DNA from: RGIG995 sp045603745
Lineage (GTDB): Bacteria; Bacillota; Clostridia; Oscillospirales; UBA644
Assembly: GCA_045603745.1 (NCBI GenBank)
Contig: JAZUMQ010000049.1
Span: 102,219-166,218 of the forward strand
Length of the DNA stretch: 64,000 bases
Direction: 5' to 3'
Below, piece by piece: positions 24,995-33,636 of this stretch. Position 1 is the first letter of the stretch. The number at the start of each line of letters is the position of its first letter. The translations under genes were made by a program, and so were the position numbers. The notes beneath the pieces are model-generated. The model made no database searches. It had not been told where the DNA came from and saw nothing but the letters and a program-made list of their open reading frames with translations.

Positions 24995-26464
24995 TTACTT
25001 CTGTTTCGCTAACCATTCCTTGCGGCGGCGGGCGGAGTCCCGTTTGGGCTTGGTGAACCAGAGAAGGACGAGGCACGCCCCGACGAGGATCAAAACGAAC
25101 ATCATCAAAAGTCCTGCAGAGATATCGTTGGCTTTGAATTGAGACCACATAGTCAGAACTGCGTCGTTCCGGTCTCCGAAATCCCGCATAATAAAGCAGC
25201 GATCCACCACTTCTTTTTCGGGATACTGGGCAGAGAATTGCCGTCCGATCTCGGCGGTCTGAACAAGGATTTTTCCGTCCTCGGACAGATAATCTTCCGA
25301 GAGAGTTCCTTGGAAATAATAGGTCAGATCCACGGTGTATTCGCCCTCGTCGTCTCCGTACCAATCCTGAACCAAGTCAAAAATTTCATTTCCGGCAATA
25401 ACGCTGGTGTAACCGATAAATTCCATATTCCGGGCAGCAACGGAAGGTTGACAAAGGTAATTAACAAAATCGTGGGCAAGTTCGGTATTTGCCCCCTTGG
25501 GCATGACCCAACCGTCAAACCAGACCGAACCGCCGTCTTCGGGAACGGAGAAATTGAGAAGAACGCCGTCTTCCTCCTCCGCTAAGTCCATGGAATAGAC
25601 GGCATCGCCCGACCACGCCTGATTGATGTCGATCTTTCCGGAAACGATGTCGCTCTTTCCGCTGTCCACTTCCAGTCCGTAAATGTTATTCTTCATAGAC
25701 TTCAAAGCGGCACCGGCGGCGGCGATGGTATCGTCATCGGTGCGGTTCATCAAATCACCCAACGCGGTGCGGTATTCCTGCAAGGTAACGCTTCCCTCTT
25801 CCAGTCGCCGGTTCCAGGATTCGATCTCCTCTTTGTAAGCGGCAACCACGGCGGGAATGTAGGCGTCCCGGACGGAATCCTTGATGGTGATGCGGTTTTT
25901 ATAATCCGTATTCCAGAGAATTTCCCAAGATTTGGTATCTTCTTCCGCTACGGCTTCGGGATTGTAAATGATTCCCACCGTACCCCACATATAACCGACG
26001 GAATATTGGTCGAATTCGTTTTCTTCAAACACTTGCTTAATATAGGGAGAAGCGTATTTCGTATAATTTTCCAACTTGGAATAATCGAATTTTTCCAGCG
26101 CAATATTATCGTCGGTTCCCTGTTCGGTGGCGGCGATCATTTTCTGAATTACGTAATCGGAAGGACAAACCAGATCGTACTGAGACTTTCCGGTTTTCAA
26201 GGTGTTGAGCATGGTTTCGTTGGTTTCAAAGGTATCGTATTGGACGCTGACCTTGACCCCGGTGCGGGAATAATAATCTTCCGCCCAATCTTCCATCACG
26301 GAAGGAATGACTTTCGTTCCGTTTTCGTCGGTGCCGTCGTCGATATAATCCTGCCAGTTATAGACCCGCAAGGTTACTTCCGCGGCGTGCACCGAGATAC
26401 CGGTCATCGAAACAAGAGACACAACCAACGCAAAACAAAGCCCGAGAGATAACATCTTTTTCAT
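24995..26464 (-). CDS. potD: polyamine-type solute-binding protein with C-terminal membrane anchor
   Basis: PotD binds spermidine or putrescine outside the membrane and hands it to PotBC. The 489-residue chain has an N-terminal signal peptide (cut near ISVHA-A). It then shows the PotD core: LRVYNWQDYIDDG, FETNETMLNTLKTGKSQYDLVCPSDY, a VGYMWGTVGIIYNP hinge, IDINQAWSGDA and SVWFDGWVMPKGA. Ordinary PotD is about 350 residues and soluble or lipidated. Here ~30 extra residues at the end form a membrane helix (GLLMMFVLILVGACLVLLWF) and a basic tail (KPKRDSARRRKEWLAKQK), so the protein is probably tethered at its C-terminus. An insertion near residues 215-260 also adds length. It overlaps potC by 4 bases. 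Confidence 0.85.
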   Translation of the reverse strand: MKKMLSLGLCFALVVSLVSMTGISVHAAEVTLRVYNWQDYIDDGTDENGTKVIPSVMEDWAEDYYSRTGVKVSVQYDTFETNETMLNTLKTGKSQYDLVCPSDYVIQKMIAATEQGTDDNIALEKFDYSKLENYTKYASPYIKQVFEENEFDQYSVGYMWGTVGIIYNPEAVAEEDTKSWEILWNTDYKNRITIKDSVRDAYIPAVVAAYKEEIESWNRRLEEGSVTLQEYRTALGDLMNRTDDDTIAAAGAALKSMKNNIYGLEVDSGKSDIVSGKIDINQAWSGDAVYSMDLAEEEDGVLLNFSVPEDGGSVWFDGWVMPKGANTELAHDFVNYLCQPSVAARNMEFIGYTSVIAGNEIFDLVQDWYGDDEGEYTVDLTYYFQGTLSEDYLSEDGKILVQTAEIGRQFSAQYPEKEVVDRCFIMRDFGDRNDAVLTMWSQFKANDISAGLLMMFVLILVGACLVLLWFTKPKRDSARRRKEWLAKQK

Positions 26465-27261
26465 CGTCTGCCTCCCTCCCCTTTGCCGCGCCCTTTTCGG
26501 AGATTAACAAGAATGAGAAGCGCCAAGGCAAAGACGAAAATCAGCGTGGTTAACGCCCGCAAGGTGGGGGGCAACGTTCCCTTTTTGCTGGTTACCCCGT
26601 AGACGTAAGTAGACAAGGTGGTAAAGGACGTATCCCGGGTAAAGGCGGTGATGATATAATCGTCCAAAGAAAGAGTCACCGACAGAAGAAATCCGCTGAA
26701 GATTCCCGGCATAATCTCCGGAAGAACGATCTTCCGCAACGCCTGAGAAGGTCTTGAACCCAAGTCCAAGGCGGCTTCGTAGATATTGGGATCCATCTGT
26801 TGCAATTTGGGGTTGATACTCAGGACTACGAAGGGCAACGTGAGAACCACGTGACCGATCAAGAGGGTGATAAAATTAAAATGAATCCCGAAATAAACGA
26901 ACAGAATGGTCAAGGAAAGGGCGGTGACGATCTCCGCGTTCATGATCGGAATCTGGGAGACCCCTTCCAAGGCGGATTTCATCTTCTTGCCGCTGTAGTG
27001 AATGCCGATTGCCCCGGCGGTGCCGAGAATGGTGGAAACGGCGGCGGAAGAAAGAGCAACGATGACCGTATTGATGATGGCGGTAACGATCTCTTTATTT
27101 TTGAACAAGTCGGGATACAATTCCAAGGAAAATCCCGTCCAAGATCCAATGACTTTGGCTTCGGTAAAAGAAAAGATCATTAAAACCAAGATTGGTGCAT
27201 ACATCAAAAAGAGCATGATGCCGACATAGAGGCGGGCAAAGATACGAGTTGACTTTTTCAC
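26461..27261 (-). CDS. potC: polyamine ABC transporter permease PotC
   Basis: One of two inner permease subunits of the polyamine importer. The 266-residue protein has six hydrophobic segments and the conserved EAA loop (YEAALDLGSRPSQALRKIVLPEIMPGI), which docks on PotA. I start at GTG ending at 27261. GAGG lies 8-9 bases before it, it overlaps the potB stop as GTGA, and VKKSTRIFARLYVGIML gives a normal cytosolic start; the open frame further upstream has no homology. The potD start overlaps its stop. Confidence 0.9.
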   Translation of the reverse strand: MKKSTRIFARLYVGIMLFLMYAPILVLMIFSFTEAKVIGSWTGFSLELYPDLFKNKEIVTAIINTVIVALSSAAVSTILGTAGAIGIHYSGKKMKSALEGVSQIPIMNAEIVTALSLTILFVYFGIHFNFITLLIGHVVLTLPFVVLSINPKLQQMDPNIYEAALDLGSRPSQALRKIVLPEIMPGIFSGFLLSVTLSLDDYIITAFTRDTSFTTLSTYVYGVTSKKGTLPPTLRALTTLIFVFALALLILVNLRKGRGKGEGGRR

Positions 27262-28055
27262 AGCATCGTACCTCTGACATCGTCTTCTTTCTGTACGTTC
27301 TTGGTGGCGAACATACCAACGGCAATCAGAAGCAACATCACGACAGCTACGATACTGCCCATGTGCCACAAGCCTTGATCAAAATACAACTGAATACTGT
27401 TTCCGATAAGAGACAGTTTGCGCTCTCCCATAACGTCACTGATGACGTAGGAAGACATGGTAGGCATAAAGACCATGGTTGCCGCCGAAACGATGCCGGG
27501 GGCAGTCATGGGAAGAATAACCTTGACGAAGGTCTGCAAGGGGCGGGCCCCCAGATCGGAAGATGCTTCGATCTGACTGTAATCCAACTTCGTCATGGTA
27601 GTATACAAAGGAAGGATCACGAAGGGCAGGTAGTTATAAACCATGCCGATCATGGTGCAAAGGTAGGGGTGTTCCCCGCCGTTCAGCCCGATCCAATATA
27701 ACAGATCGCGGGTTGCGGCGGTGCGAAGAACGAAATTGATCCACATGGGCATGACGAACAACAATACGATCGCCGTGGGCATTTTAATCTCCCGATGGGC
27801 AAGAAAATATGCCACGGGATAGCCGATCAAAAGGCAGATGACCGTATTGGTAGCCCCAATGATAAAGGACACGAGAATGGTATTAATATTCGACGCACTC
27901 CCGAACAATGCCGCCAAATTGGAAAAGGTGAAATTCCCCTCCGCGTCGGTAAAGGCATATCCCAATATCAAAACCAAAGGAATGACGACGAACAATACCA
28001 TAAACACGCCGTAAGGGAAAGCAAGCCATTTGCGGGTAAATTTAATTTTTGACAT
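27258..28055 (-). CDS. potB: polyamine ABC transporter permease PotB
   Basis: The second permease subunit, 265 residues with six hydrophobic segments. The EAA loop reads IEASSDLGARPLQTFVKVILPMTAPGI. FVMPMWINFVLRTAATRDLL is typical of PotB. GGAGG stands 9 bases before the ATG ending at 28055. The gene starts inside the last 14 bases of potA and overlaps potC by 4, so the order potA-potB-potC-potD is tightly coupled. Confidence 0.92.
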   Translation of the reverse strand: MSKIKFTRKWLAFPYGVFMVLFVVIPLVLILGYAFTDAEGNFTFSNLAALFGSASNINTILVSFIIGATNTVICLLIGYPVAYFLAHREIKMPTAIVLLFVMPMWINFVLRTAATRDLLYWIGLNGGEHPYLCTMIGMVYNYLPFVILPLYTTMTKLDYSQIEASSDLGARPLQTFVKVILPMTAPGIVSAATMVFMPTMSSYVISDVMGERKLSLIGNSIQLYFDQGLWHMGSIVAVVMLLLIAVGMFATKNVQKEDDVRGTML

Positions 28056-29559
28056 ACTTGGACGCCTCCCCACGCAGTTTGAGGCGGATTTTCTCCGCAG
28101 GAATACGAACAGAAACCCGGTCAAACTCATTCCAAGTATATTCCGTATCGGCAACGAAATCCTCGTCATCTTCCGTACGGATAATGACTTGGTAGTGGTT
28201 GCCCAGATAGATCATGGAAACGATCTTTCCGCAAACTACGCCGCCGTCTTCGTTGTCGATAATTTCAATATCGGAAAACGCCACGTCGGCAAAAACGTCT
28301 GCGTCTTTGAAATCGTATTTCTTTCCGTCGGGGGCAATGACGTATCCTTCCTCGTCCAGTTTGGAACCGGGGATCAGTTGGGTCACGTCGCAATCAAAGA
28401 CACCGCCGGCGATCACGACGCGGTTATCATTGTCAATGTAAGCATCGTCGTAGACGTTGGAAAGCATATCTTTCTTCATGATATGGATCAAGTCGGGAGC
28501 AATATTAACGGCAACGGGGATCCCGGTCTCCATATTTTTGGTGGATTGAATGGTGACTTCATTGCGTCCCACCATCATGGTATATTCATAATGAATACCT
28601 TTGAAGACTTTTTCGGTCAAAATCCCGTCGATCATTCCCTTGCCCGGTTCGGCGAATTTCACGTCTTCGGGACGAACGACCACGTTGACCTTTTCGTTGG
28701 CGGGAAAATCGTCCACGCAATCAAAAATATGATTCAAAAAGCGGACTTTTCGGTTGCCCATGTAAGTTCCTTCGTAAAGGTTACTTTCTCCGATAAAGTC
28801 GGCGACGAAGGCGTGTTTCGGCTCGTTGTAAATATCTTCGGGGGTACCGATCTGCTGAATGCAACCGTCTTTCATAACCACGATGGTATCGGACATAGTC
28901 AACGCCTCTTCCTGATCGTGGGTAACGTAAATGAAAGTGATGCCCAATTTACGGTGCATCTCCTTGAGTTCCAGTTGCATTTCCTTGCGCATTTTCAGAT
29001 CCAACGCCCCCAAAGGTTCGTCCAAAAGCAGAATTTGAGGCTCATTGACGATGGCGCGGGCAATGGCAATGCGCTGTTGCTGACCGCCGGAAAGGGTGGA
29101 AATATCTCTCCACTCAAATTCTTCCAGATCCACGATCTTCAAAGCTTCCGTCACCTTTTTGGAGATTTCTGCTTTGGTCAGTTTGCGGTACTTGGTGACT
29201 TTGTTTCCGTTGCGATCGGTGGCCTCGTAGGGAATTTTCTTGAGTTTCAACCCGAAAGCTACGTTATCATACACGTCAAGATGGGGGAACAGTGCGTACT
29301 TCTGGAAGACCGTATTGACCGGACGTTCGTAAGGGGGAAGGTCGGAAATATCTTCCCCATTCAGAAGAATTTTCCCGGATGTAGGACGCTCGAACCCGGC
29401 AATCATGCGCAGGGTCGTGGTCTTGCCGCACCCGGACGGACCAAGAAACGAAACAAATTCGCCTTTGTTGACGTAGAAGTTGAAGTTATCCACCGCGGTG
29501 GTTTCGTTATAAGACTTCGTAACTCCGATCAACTCAATGATGACATTTTCTTTTTCCAT
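28042..29559 (-). CDS. potA: polyamine ABC transporter ATPase PotA, enlarged
   Basis: PotA powers spermidine/putrescine uptake. Walker A GPSGCGKTT is at 40-48, signature LSGGQ at 156-160 and Walker B ILLLDEP at 176-182. An inserted charged helix (ATDRNGNKVTKYRKLTKAEIS) lies between ~112 and 133. The usual PotA has about 370 residues; this one has 505. After a first TOBE-like region (~285-370) a further ~130 residues follow that end in a second beta-rich segment (VVCGKIVSMIYLGNHYQVIIRT), as if the regulatory domain were doubled. The ATG ending at 29559 is chosen because GGAG is 8 bases upstream; the GTG three codons earlier is too close to it. Confidence 0.9.
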   Translation of the reverse strand: MEKENVIIELIGVTKSYNETTAVDNFNFYVNKGEFVSFLGPSGCGKTTTLRMIAGFERPTSGKILLNGEDISDLPPYERPVNTVFQKYALFPHLDVYDNVAFGLKLKKIPYEATDRNGNKVTKYRKLTKAEISKKVTEALKIVDLEEFEWRDISTLSGGQQQRIAIARAIVNEPQILLLDEPLGALDLKMRKEMQLELKEMHRKLGITFIYVTHDQEEALTMSDTIVVMKDGCIQQIGTPEDIYNEPKHAFVADFIGESNLYEGTYMGNRKVRFLNHIFDCVDDFPANEKVNVVVRPEDVKFAEPGKGMIDGILTEKVFKGIHYEYTMMVGRNEVTIQSTKNMETGIPVAVNIAPDLIHIMKKDMLSNVYDDAYIDNDNRVVIAGGVFDCDVTQLIPGSKLDEEGYVIAPDGKKYDFKDADVFADVAFSDIEIIDNEDGGVVCGKIVSMIYLGNHYQVIIRTEDDEDFVADTEYTWNEFDRVSVRIPAEKIRLKLRGEASKYVKN

Positions 29560-29730
29560 GTTCACCACTCCAAGATTAGAATTTTGCTTCTTTCAATCCT
29601 TTCTTCGCCGCAGTTTTGAATTTTGGATTCATACCCTTTGGCTGCGTTTCCAAGAGTTGACTTTGATAACCTCAGTATGGCTCTTCCAACTATATTTATA
29701 AGTAAGCAAGGAAAGTGTACCACCTATGTA

Positions 29731-29746
29731 TGACAAAATAATGTCA
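29731..29746. promoter_or_regulatory. palindromic operator candidate of the pot operon
   Basis: TGACA-AAATAA-TGTCA is a perfect inverted repeat located at the expected transcription start of the potABCD message. A regulator gene is not adjacent. The rest of 29560-29998 holds the leader, this site and the tRNA-Arg promoter, with no gene seen. Confidence 0.4.
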
Positions 29747-29748
29747 AA

Positions 29749-29777
29749 TAGATAAATTTTTTCGCTCGTTTTGTCAA
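29749..29777 (-). promoter_or_regulatory. promoter candidate of potABCD
   Basis: TTGACA, 17 bases, TATCTA on the minus strand. The -35 is perfect and the -10 moderate. The leader would be about 180 bases. Confidence 0.4.
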
Positions 29778-29932
29778 TATTTTTCCCGCGCAATCCATTG
29801 ATAACGCAACCTTTCGGAAGAAATTGGGAAATCCAAACCCCACCGGAAAGAAAAACAAGGAATTTTCGTCCTATAACCGGGACAATTCCTCTATTGCATT
29901 TGTGAATTAAATATTACATTCTCAAAAAACGC

Positions 29933-29961
29933 TTGCATTTGAGGGAAAAATGTGATATACT
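29933..29961 (+). promoter_or_regulatory. promoter of tRNA-Arg
   Basis: TTGCAT, 17 bases, TATACT, the same -10 as the tRNA-Leu promoter. Confidence 0.75.
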
Positions 29962-29998
29962 GTTTTGAGGAAAAATCCCGATTCAAAATTGAATACGT

Positions 29999-30075
29999 GT
30001 ACCCGTAGCTCAGCTGGATAGAGTGTCAGACTCCGACTCTGAAGGTCGAAGGTTCGAATCCTTTCGGGTACGCCA
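29999..30075 (+). tRNA. tRNA-Arg (anticodon CCG)
   Basis: A 77-base tRNA with encoded CCA. The acceptor GTACCCG pairs with CGGGTAC. The anticodon loop CTCCGAC between TCAGA and TCTGA gives CCG, which reads CGG. The D loop AGCTGGA and T loop TTCGAAT are normal. It is a single tRNA with its own promoter and terminator. Confidence 0.95.
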
Positions 30076-30077
30076 TG

Positions 30078-30118
30078 AAAAAGATCACAGTTGTCCGATG
30101 GATAACTGTGTTCTTTTT
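30078..30118 (+). terminator. terminator of tRNA-Arg
   Basis: CACAGTT-TCC and GGA-AACTGTG pair around GAT, extended by A-runs and T-runs on each side. Confidence 0.8.
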
Positions 30119-30237
30119 CGAGTGAAGCGTGCCTTACGGCACGATAAGAACAAACTACATCGATAAAACAAGGCAGCAAGAACTCTTTTCTGCATCATGC
30201 GCATCTCCTCCATCAACACCTCAAAGGAAAATTTGAA

Positions 30238-30486
30238 ATGAAGAATCAAAAATTAAAAATGCTGTTTCATTTACTGATTTCCATCGTTCTTTCGTTTCTT
30301 TTCATCTACTTGGCGGTATTTTTCGGCGGTTGGAAACTGATCGAATCCAGAGATCCGATCCTATTAGAAATTGCGGTTTCCATAATCGTGGGATTCATTT
30401 TTTGGATCATTTTTGAACTTTCAAAATTCTACGAAATGAAGTTAAAAGAACTGGAAGAACGCATCAGAAAGTTAGAAAATCAATAA
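30238..30486 (+). CDS. small two-helix membrane protein with C-terminal coiled coil
   Basis: An 82-residue protein I cannot name. A short basic start precedes helix 1 (MLFHLLISIVLSFLFIYLAV, about residues 9-28), then a short loop and helix 2 (LEIAVSIIVGFIFWIIFEL, about 43-61). The last 20 residues (KLKELEERIRKLEN) have a heptad pattern of Leu and charged residues and should form a cytosolic coiled coil that multimerises the protein or binds a partner. AAGGAAAA lies before the ATG. No neighbour suggests a function. Confidence 0.6.
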   Translation: MKNQKLKMLFHLLISIVLSFLFIYLAVFFGGWKLIESRDPILLEIAVSIIVGFIFWIIFELSKFYEMKLKELEERIRKLENQ

Positions 30487-30588
30487 TCTGCATTCCCACT
30501 ATTCGCAATCCTGACGTAGTATAAATTCTCCAACGAGGGTCTATCAACTTGTATTTCCTAAATCTATAATATGAAAGAAGAATCAATT

Positions 30589-31899
30589 ATGGCAACAATT
30601 CTCCTCTCGGTCTCCATTGCTCTGTTGGCGGGACTTTTAATGACCCGCCTGTTCAAACCTCTGAAATTGCCTTCGGTGACGGCATATCTCATTGCCGGCG
30701 TCTTGGTGGGCCCCCATTGCTTGGGAATGCTGCACCAGGACGGTGTAGGATTCACCTCCCATGAAGGAATGGAAGGGCTTGCACTGATCTCGGAAGTGGC
30801 GCTGGGATTCATCGCCTTTTCCATCGGCAACGAATTTCGATTGTCCGATTTGAAAAAAACCGGAAAACAAGCGACGATTATTGGAATCCTGCAAGCGCTG
30901 GTCTCCACCTTATTCGTAGACCTCGCCCTCTATGGAATTCACCTTCTGATACCGGAAATTTTGCCCTTGCCAACGGTTTTGGTCTTGGGGGCAATCGCCA
31001 CGGCAACAGCACCTGCCGCCACGCTGATGGTCGTACGGCAATATAAAGCAAACGGCCCCTTAACAAAATTGCTTTTACCCATCGTTGCATTGGACGATGC
31101 AGTGGGGCTTGTGGTTTTCGCCGTTTCTTTCGGGATTGCCCGGGCAATGGCAAGCGGAAACGTGGATTTGATCTCCATTATCGTCAATCCTATCATAGAA
31201 ATTGCGGCATCTCTGCTTTTGGGTGCTCTGATGGGGTGGGTGCTAACACAGTTGGAAAAACTGTTTAACTCCAACACAAACCGCCTCAATCTTACCATTG
31301 CATTCGTATTCCTCACCGTTTCTTTGGCAATGATCGACTTCCACATCGGAGCCGTCCATGTCCAATTCTCTTCGTTGCTGGTCTGTATGATGTTGGGAAC
31401 GGTATTTTGCAACATCTGTCCTCTGTCCCACGATCTGATGGAACGTGCCGACAAATGGACCTCTCCCCTGTTTGCTCTGTTCTTCGTCATCAGCGGAGCA
31501 GAATTGGATCTGAATATCTTGAAAAACGGATACGTCGTTGTTGCGGGTGTGGTTTACATTCTCGCTCGTTCTGCAGGGAAATACGTGGGAACCTTTGGAA
31601 GTTCCAAAATGGTTAAATGCGAACCGCAGATCTGCAAATACTTAGGCATCACCTTGTTGCCTCAAGCCGGAGTTGCCTTGGGAATGTGCACCATTGCCGC
31701 CGCAACGCCGGAATTGGGGGCAAGCGGAGAAATTATCCGAAATATCACCCTCTTTGCCGTTTTGGTCTATGAACTGGTAGGCCCGGTGCTGACCAGGATG
31801 TCCCTGCAAGCCGCCGGAGAGATCACTCCTATGCCGGAACACGTCAAAAATCGCCGTCATCACAAACTCAACGAAGCAAAAGAAAGTCAAGAGAACTAA
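30589..31899 (+). CDS. monovalent cation:proton antiporter (CPA2, KefB-like)
   Basis: A 436-residue integral membrane exchanger with about 12-13 helices. Helix 2-3 shows LPSVTAYLIAGVLVGPHCLG, the CPA2 entry signature, and the ion-binding helix reads IVALDDAVGLVVFAVSFGIA, with two adjacent Asp in the place of the KefB/NapA DD pair. No C-terminal TrkA-N/RCK domain is present, so it is the short form. It exchanges Na+ or K+ for H+. The start is the second ATG of the frame, preceded by GAAAGAAGA; the ATG at 30571 lacks a ribosome site. Confidence 0.85.
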   Translation: MATILLSVSIALLAGLLMTRLFKPLKLPSVTAYLIAGVLVGPHCLGMLHQDGVGFTSHEGMEGLALISEVALGFIAFSIGNEFRLSDLKKTGKQATIIGILQALVSTLFVDLALYGIHLLIPEILPLPTVLVLGAIATATAPAATLMVVRQYKANGPLTKLLLPIVALDDAVGLVVFAVSFGIARAMASGNVDLISIIVNPIIEIAASLLLGALMGWVLTQLEKLFNSNTNRLNLTIAFVFLTVSLAMIDFHIGAVHVQFSSLLVCMMLGTVFCNICPLSHDLMERADKWTSPLFALFFVISGAELDLNILKNGYVVVAGVVYILARSAGKYVGTFGSSKMVKCEPQICKYLGITLLPQAGVALGMCTIAAATPELGASGEIIRNITLFAVLVYELVGPVLTRMSLQAAGEITPMPEHVKNRRHHKLNEAKESQEN

Positions 31900-31913
31900 C
31901 CATTTCTGTTCAA

Positions 31914-31946
31914 AACCCATTCGAGAAATCGAATGGGTTGATTTTT
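31914..31946 (+). terminator. terminator after the antiporter gene
   Basis: AACCCATTCGA and TCGAATGGGTT form an 11-bp stem around GAAA and are followed by GATTTTTT. Confidence 0.85.
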
Positions 31947-32046
31947 TCAATTTGATATACCGTTTTGGTATTAAACAGATAACATCAGGAATAAAAAAGG
32001 TTTGTGAATTTTTTCAAACACTTTTGCATAACCAAGGGGCTTGGGG

Positions 32047-32075
32047 TTGACATTGGAAAAACAAAGGGGTATAAT
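32047..32075 (+). promoter_or_regulatory. consensus promoter of the MATE gene
   Basis: TTGACA, 17 bases, TATAAT. Both hexamers are perfect. Confidence 0.85.
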
Positions 32076-32116
32076 AATGTCAAGAAAATAAGGAAAAGAA
32101 TGGGAGAGCAAATACC

Positions 32117-33478
32117 ATGGCAAAATCACCCATAAATATGTGTGAAGGGCCGTTTTTGAAAAAAATCCTTCTGTACACGATTCCTATCGTACTGACCGGG
32201 CTTCTGCAACTAACATTTAACGCGGCAGATCTGATCATTATCGGTCAATTTTGTGGAAGCACGTGCGTGGCTGCCGTCGGAGCAACGGCTTCGTTAACCA
32301 CGTTATTCGTAAATCTGTTTATGGGACTTTCCGTCGGTGCAGGGGTTGCAGTGGCACAATCCGTCGGAACGGGAGATGACCGAACGACGGAAAAAACCGT
32401 CCATACCGCAATTCCTTTAGCGGTGTTATGCGGAATTTTAGTGACCGTACTTGGCATCTTATTCTCCGGAAAAATGCTGCAATGGATGGATACTCCGGAA
32501 CAAGAATTGCCCCTGTCTTCCCTTTACATGAAAATTCACTTTTGCGGCAGTATCGCATCACTGCTTTACAATTTTGGAGCCGCAATTCTGAGTGCGACAG
32601 GCGATACCAAAAGTCCGCTGATCTATCTTACGACAGCCGGCATTACCAACGTTTTGTTAAACACTTTTTTTGTCACGGTTTTTCAGATGAACGTGGACGG
32701 CGTGGCGTTGGCAACCGTTTTATCTCAGTATCTTTCGGCAACTTTGGTTTTGATTTCTCTAACAAAGCGGAAGGACGCCTGCCGGTTAGATTTTCGCAAA
32801 ATCCGCTTTCATTCCGCCCCTTTGAAAAAGATCCTTCGCATCGGACTTCCCTCCGGAATACAATCTTCCCTATTTGCAATTTCCAACGTATTGATCCAAT
32901 CCACCGTAAATTCCTTTGGATCAGTCTTTTTGGCAGGAAATACAGCGGCAAACAGCCTTGAAGGATTCATCTACACGTCCTTACACTCGGTCTATCTGTC
33001 GGCAATGAATTTTACAGGGCAAAACTACGGGGCGAGGAAATTTGACAATATCCGAAAGATTGCCAGGATCTGTCTCACCCTTGTCATGGTGGGGGGAATT
33101 TTTATTGGAGGCATCGTAATCCTTTGCGGAGAACCGTTATTAAAAATCTATATCAAAGATTCGCCTGAATCGATTGGTTACGGAATCATACGCCTATGGT
33201 ACTTTGTCATACCCTATTTCCTTTGCGGAATGATGGAAGTAACGACCGGTCTTCTTCAGGGGATCGGGTCCTCTGTTTTTCCCATGATCGTTTCGATTAT
33301 CGGGGTCTGCGGACTTCGGATTGCTTGGATTTATACCATCTTACCCCTAATGAAAACTCCGGAAATGCTTTATATCTCCTACCCTATTTCCTGGATCATC
33401 ACCTTTGCCGTCCAATACATCGCCTTCCGCGTCGTGTTGAAAGCAAAGGAACGTCAAATAAACCTAAGAATCCAATAA
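32117..33478 (+). CDS. MATE family efflux transporter
   Basis: A 453-residue exporter with twelve helices in two similar halves. The first helix has KKILLYTIPIVLTGLLQLTFNAADLIIIGQF, the MATE start pattern, and FMGLSVGAGVAVAQSVGTGD follows. The second half repeats it (FAISNVLIQSTVNSFGSVFLAGNTAANSLEGF). MATE pumps expel cationic drugs or metabolites using Na+ or H+ gradients; the substrate is not predictable. The gene stands alone between a consensus promoter and a terminator. Confidence 0.9.
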   Translation: MAKSPINMCEGPFLKKILLYTIPIVLTGLLQLTFNAADLIIIGQFCGSTCVAAVGATASLTTLFVNLFMGLSVGAGVAVAQSVGTGDDRTTEKTVHTAIPLAVLCGILVTVLGILFSGKMLQWMDTPEQELPLSSLYMKIHFCGSIASLLYNFGAAILSATGDTKSPLIYLTTAGITNVLLNTFFVTVFQMNVDGVALATVLSQYLSATLVLISLTKRKDACRLDFRKIRFHSAPLKKILRIGLPSGIQSSLFAISNVLIQSTVNSFGSVFLAGNTAANSLEGFIYTSLHSVYLSAMNFTGQNYGARKFDNIRKIARICLTLVMVGGIFIGGIVILCGEPLLKIYIKDSPESIGYGIIRLWYFVIPYFLCGMMEVTTGLLQGIGSSVFPMIVSIIGVCGLRIAWIYTILPLMKTPEMLYISYPISWIITFAVQYIAFRVVLKAKERQINLRIQ

Positions 33479-33482
33479 TACA

Positions 33483-33523
33483 AAAAAGTCTCTCCGGAAT
33501 CCAATTCCCCGGAGAGATTTTTA
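33483..33523 (+). terminator. terminator after the MATE gene
   Basis: TCTCTCCGG and CCGGAGAGA pair around an 11-base loop and run into TTTTTAA. Confidence 0.8.
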
Positions 33524-33552
33524 ACACCTTTTTGAACACAGAAACAGACCGA

Positions 33553-33581
33553 TTGACAAATTTCGCAAAGTCGTTTATAAT
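33553..33581 (+). promoter_or_regulatory. consensus promoter of the DUF3048 gene
   Basis: TTGACA, 17 bases, TATAAT. Confidence 0.85.
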
Positions 33582-33636
33582 ATTATTATAGGCAACATAA
33601 TCCCGAACAAATTTCACCACCACAGGAGGGCTTGTC

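Noticed and set aside
28030..29619. Long open frame (529 codons) on the plus strand opposite potA
   Set aside because: A shadow of the potA coding strand. The product is His- and Asn-rich without family pattern, and the opposite strand has all ABC ATPase motifs.
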